A stretch of 34,919 nt of DNA. Origin: Bacteroidales bacterium (GTDB lineage Bacteria > Bacteroidota > Bacteroidia > Bacteroidales > P3). The notes under the pieces were generated by a model that did no database searches, had not been told where the DNA came from, and was given only the letters and a program-made list of their open reading frames with translations. The translations under genes and the position numbers were made by a program. The DNA lies in contig JAFXMW010000137.1 of the NCBI GenBank assembly GCA_017530105.1, positions 1 to 34,919 of the forward strand. Reading direction: 5' to 3'. Each line of letters opens with the position of its first letter. Within the stretch, counting starts at the first letter, position 1. This document shows, piece after piece, positions 32,092-34,919 of the stretch.

Positions 32092-33999
32092 ATGAACGGC
32101 AATTTGAATGTACAAACCGAGAACATCTTCCCGGTGATTAAAAAGTTCCTTTATTCCGACCATGAAATTTTCCTGCGTGAACTGGTGTCCAACGCCATCG
32201 ACGCCACGCAAAAACTGAAAGCATTGGCTTCGCGCGGAGAGTTGCAGGGCGATGCCGGCGACTTGACTGTAGAGGTTGCGGTGGACAGTAAAAACAAGAC
32301 CCTCACCGTGAAAGACCGCGGCATCGGCATGACTGCCGACGAGGTGGAAAAATATATCAATCAGATAGCTTTCAGCGGTGCAACAGACTTCCTCGACAAA
32401 TATAAGGATGTGCAGGAGAACCTGATTGGTCATTTCGGGTTGGGTTTCTATTCGGCATTTATGGTTGCCGACAAGGTGGAGATTTTCTCCAAGTCGTATC
32501 AGGATGCCCCTGCCATACACTGGAGCTGCGAAGGCAACCCCCAGTTCACTATGGAGGAGGACCCGAGCCATACCGACCGGGGTACAGACATTGTGCTGCA
32601 TATTGCCGACGACTGCAAGGAGTTCCTCGACGAGCAGCAGGTGCTGCAGTTGCTGAGAAAATACTGCAGGTTCATGCCCATAGCCATCCGTTTTGGCGAA
32701 GAGAGCGTGTGGGTGGACAGCGAGACGGAGTTTGACGAGGTGGATGACGGCAACGGTGGCAAGAAGAAACAGCCCAAGCGTGTGGAGAAGAAACAGCCCC
32801 GCATTATCAATGACACCGACCCCGCATGGAAGAAGAGTCCTGCCAATCTGACAGACGAGGACTATAAGAAGTTCTATCACGAACTGTATCCGATGAACTT
32901 TGAGGATCCCTTGTTCCAAATTCATTTGAATGTAGACTATCCTTTCAACCTGACGGGTATCCTCTATTTCCCGAAGGTGCGCAAGACCATCGACCCCACG
33001 CGCAACAAGATTCAGTTGTATTGCAACCAAGTGTTTGTCACGGATAGCGTGGAAGGCGTAGTACCTGACTATCTGATGCTGTTGCACGGCGTGCTGGACA
33101 GCCCCGACATCCCATTGAACGTGAGCCGTAGCTATTTGCAAAGCGATAGCAATGTGAAGAAAATTTCAGGACACATCAGCAAGAAGGTTGCCGACAAGTT
33201 GGAGGAGATGTTCAAGAACGATCGCAAGGACTTCGAGGATAAGTGGGATGACATCAAGATATTTGTGGAATACGGTATGCTGACCGATGAGAAGTTCTGC
33301 GAGCGGGCATTGAAGTTCGCCCTGCTGAAGAACACCGAGGGGCAGTATTTCAGCCTGGCTGACTATCGCGATAAAATCAAGCCCTTGCAGACCGACAAGG
33401 ACAAGAACGTCATCTACCTCTATGCCAACGACGTCGAGGAGCAGCACGTCTACATTGCCAAGGCCAAGGCCAAGGGCTACGATGTGCTGTTGCTGGACAG
33501 TGTGCTGACTCCCCACTGGGTGAACCTGCTGGAGCAGAAGAATGAGAAGAGCCGCTTTGTGCGTGTGGATGCCGACACCATCGAGAAGTTGATTGCCCAC
33601 GAGGACAGCATCCCCGAGAAGATGAGTAAGGAGGATCAAGAGAAGTTGAAACCCATTATTGAGGCCGAAGTGGACAAGAAGAAGTTCACCGTGCAGATGG
33701 AGAGCCTGGAGAGTGACGACCAGCCGATGGTCATTACACAGAGTGAATTCATGCGCAGGTACAAAGAGATGGCTGCCACCGGCGGTGGTGGAATGGGATT
33801 TTACGGTGAGTTGCCCGAAAGCTACAACCTGGTGGTGAATGTGAACCACCCGTTGATAGAGCAGGTGCTGAACGAGAGCGACGCCGACAAGCAGAAACAG
33901 CTGGTTCACCAACTGACAGACTTGGCCCTACTGTCCAACGGCCTATTGAAAGGCGAGGCACTGACAGAGTTCGTCAAGCGCAGCATCAAGATGATTTGA
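32092..33999 (+). CDS. htpG: molecular chaperone HtpG (Hsp90)
   Basis: 635 aa (E. coli 624). Cytoplasmic ATP-dependent chaperone. The GHKL ATPase domain shows FLRELVSNAIDATQKLKAL (Bergerat N-box with the catalytic Glu), VKDRGIGMTADEV, and the lid and glycine loop GATDFLDKYKDVQENLIGHF, GLGFYSAFMVADKVE. A charged linker rich in K/Q/E (about 219-240) leads into the middle domain with FYHELYPMNFEDPLFQIHLN and the conserved SPDIPLNVSRSYLQ. The C-terminal dimerisation domain is complete. The start MNGNLNVQTEN is the only good one. It is preceded by two possible promoters (31792 and 32016) and followed by a terminator at 34026-34056. Confidence 0.97.
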   Translation: MNGNLNVQTENIFPVIKKFLYSDHEIFLRELVSNAIDATQKLKALASRGELQGDAGDLTVEVAVDSKNKTLTVKDRGIGMTADEVEKYINQIAFSGATDFLDKYKDVQENLIGHFGLGFYSAFMVADKVEIFSKSYQDAPAIHWSCEGNPQFTMEEDPSHTDRGTDIVLHIADDCKEFLDEQQVLQLLRKYCRFMPIAIRFGEESVWVDSETEFDEVDDGNGGKKKQPKRVEKKQPRIINDTDPAWKKSPANLTDEDYKKFYHELYPMNFEDPLFQIHLNVDYPFNLTGILYFPKVRKTIDPTRNKIQLYCNQVFVTDSVEGVVPDYLMLLHGVLDSPDIPLNVSRSYLQSDSNVKKISGHISKKVADKLEEMFKNDRKDFEDKWDDIKIFVEYGMLTDEKFCERALKFALLKNTEGQYFSLADYRDKIKPLQTDKDKNVIYLYANDVEEQHVYIAKAKAKGYDVLLLDSVLTPHWVNLLEQKNEKSRFVRVDADTIEKLIAHEDSIPEKMSKEDQEKLKPIIEAEVDKKKFTVQMESLESDDQPMVITQSEFMRRYKEMAATGGGGMGFYGELPESYNLVVNVNHPLIEQVLNESDADKQKQLVHQLTDLALLSNGLLKGEALTEFVKRSIKMI

Positions 34000-34025
34000 C
34001 GTTCGGCAGACTGCCATACAGAACA

Positions 34026-34056
34026 AAAGGCGTATTCCGAGAAGGAGTACGCCTTT
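34026..34056. terminator. terminator between convergent htpG and the GNAT gene
   Basis: AAAGGCGTATTCC (34026-34038) pairs with GGAGTACGCCTTT (34044-34056), 13 bp with one G-U pair and a 5-nt loop, followed by ATTTTAT. Flanking A and T runs suggest use from both sides. Confidence 0.75.
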
Positions 34057-34088
34057 ATTTTATGAACGTAAGCAAATAGTTGGGGTTG

Positions 34089-34580
34089 CTACTCCGTTTC
34101 CGCAAAATGTTTTAGTGTGTCTTCGTCCAGACGCTGCACTGTCCACTCGTCCATAGGGACAGCACCGATGCTGCGATAGACCTTCAGCGCTGACTGGTTC
34201 CAGTCGAGGCATATCCACTCCATACGACCGCAATGGCGCTCTACGGCAAGTTTGGCAAGGTGTTTCAGCAGTGCTTTCCCATAGCCTTTGCCTCGTTTCT
34301 CGGGGAGGATGAAGAGGTCTTCGAGATAGAGTCCCTTACGCCCCACAAAAGTGGAGAAATTGTGGAAGAATAGGGCAAAGCCGACCACCACGCCGTCCTC
34401 CTCGGCAAAGACCACCTCGGCAGAGTGTTCTTCGAACAGGGAGTGGTGCAGGGTGGCTTCGTCGGCAACCACCTCATCGGCGCACTTCTCATAGTCGGCG
34501 AGTTTCTTGATAAATTCAAGCACCAGACCCGCCTCATGGGGCTGTGCTGGACGGATGTTTAATTTGGTTTCCATCTTCAT
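34089..34580 (-). CDS. GNAT family N-acetyltransferase (diamine acetyltransferase-like)
   Basis: 163 aa, cytoplasmic. Full GNAT fold: IRPAQPHEAGLVLEFIKKLA at the N-terminus, FALFFHNFSTFVGRKGLYLE, then the acetyl-CoA loop LEDLFILPEKRGKGYGKALL (Q/R-x-x-G-x-G/A pattern as RGKGYG), and CLDWNQSALKVYRSIGAVPM with the conserved N...Y. The W-N-x-x-A-L-x-x-Y-x-x-x-G-A end is characteristic of the SSAT-like subgroup that acetylates polyamines or related amines, but the substrate is not certain. The second start option is METKLNIRP (34574). A minus -7 element lies at 34697-34704. Not linked to the glycan genes. Confidence 0.9.
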   Translation of the reverse strand: MKMETKLNIRPAQPHEAGLVLEFIKKLADYEKCADEVVADEATLHHSLFEEHSAEVVFAEEDGVVVGFALFFHNFSTFVGRKGLYLEDLFILPEKRGKGYGKALLKHLAKLAVERHCGRMEWICLDWNQSALKVYRSIGAVPMDEWTVQRLDEDTLKHFAETE

Positions 34581-34696
34581 TGTTCTTTTGCATTTCTGCT
34601 ACAGCATAGTTGAATGGCCTTTGTTCCCGACCTCAAATTGCTCCAGACGTGAGTCGGGTTGGCGCATTGTCGTGATTTCCGCTAAGAATTGTTTTG

Positions 34697-34704
34697 CAAA
34701 AATA
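34697..34704 (-). promoter_or_regulatory. -7 element for the GNAT gene
   Basis: Complement reads TATTTTTG (TAnnTTTG), about 115 bp before the start codon; no good -33 TTG at the usual spacing. Confidence 0.5.
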
Positions 34705-34829
34705 CACATTATTTTCGATAATTTGAAATTACAGACACAATAAAAAAACTTGTTGGGCGTTTCGCTATTATCAAGGAATACCCGTTGGCGGAATTAAATA
34801 ACAAGCATATTGTTGATAAATAGATGAAG

Positions 34830-34915
34830 AAAAAGTTGTACATATTGCAGATTTTCAGTAATTTTGTAATTGAAATAAAGAAGCAATTACATCAATCTGA
34901 TATGTACAACTTTTT
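34830..34915. repeat. nested inverted repeats at the window edge
   Basis: AAAAAGTTGTACATAT (34830-34845) is perfectly inverted at 34900-34915; CAG/CTG (34848-34850, 34897-34899) extends the stem past a 2-nt bulge. Inside, GTAATTG (34866-34872) pairs with CAATTAC (34884-34890). No gene is visible in 34600-34919. Confidence 0.65.
34836..34866 (+). promoter_or_regulatory. promoter inside the nested inverted repeat
   Basis: TTG at 34836-34838 (within the left outer arm), 20-nt spacer, TAATTTTG at 34859-34866. The inner dyad overlaps its start region. It reads out of the window to the right. Confidence 0.55.
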
Positions 34916-34919
34916 TGCA

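Noticed and set aside
31807-33141. 444-codon antisense frame over htpG and its leader
   Set aside because: It covers the htpG control region and mirrors a conserved gene.

Overview
The window comes from a Bacteroidota chromosome, most likely a Bacteroidales that carries a type IX secretion system (T9SS). Three things point there. Promoters repeatedly match the Bacteroidota sigma-ABfr pattern (TTG, 18-20 nt, TAnnTTTG), for example at 282-311, 13639-13668 and 21750-21779. Two C-terminal T9SS sorting domains are present, one in a giant surface protein and one in a remnant. Genes are GC-rich while intergenic DNA is strongly AT-rich. No tRNA, rRNA, CRISPR array or intact transposase was seen.

Layout: 1-2300 holds the start of an exported protein (minus), serS (plus) and a small membrane-anchored protein (minus). 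2300-3100 is a graveyard with a broken copy of a WecA-like sugar-phosphate transferase, a severed T9SS sorting domain and a truncated phage/polyvalent-protein-like fragment. 3365-8125 (plus) is a surface-polysaccharide operon: Wzy/WaaL-type polymerase or ligase, Wzx flippase, a glycosyltransferase and a FemAB/GNAT-like acyltransferase. 8101-11961 (minus) is a second glycan operon: LpxD-like acyltransferase, PIG-L deacetylase and two GT4 glycosyltransferases. A WecA-like initiating transferase is divergent at 12275-13240. 13744-21308 (plus) is a tight operon for UDP-ManNAc(3NAc)A-type sugar synthesis (wbpA-wbpB-wbpE-wbpI), ending in a large FAD/Fe-S dehydrogenase.

21377-22283 (minus) carries rpmE2 (L31 type B) and queF; queF has a clear preQ1-I riboswitch at the start of its leader. 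22722-31193 (minus) is a 2823-aa secreted protein with 14 fibronectin III-like, 3 CUB-like and 4 MAM/jelly-roll-like modules, a duplicated unidentified beta-rich domain and a T9SS C-terminal domain. 32092-33999 is htpG, preceded by a housekeeping promoter with an immediate terminator and by a sigma-54-type -24/-12 element. The window ends with a GNAT acetyltransferase and a nested inverted repeat around a promoter.

How the genes may work together (inference): the glycan genes look like a near-complete pathway for an A-LPS-like polysaccharide carrying a diacetamido-uronic acid. In Porphyromonas and Tannerella, Wbp/Vim sugars of this kind form the link between T9SS cargo and the surface glycolipid. 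WbpB enzymes make D-2-hydroxyglutarate from 2-oxoglutarate, and the last operon gene belongs to a family that includes D-2-hydroxyglutarate dehydrogenases, so the operon may carry its own cofactor-recycling enzyme.
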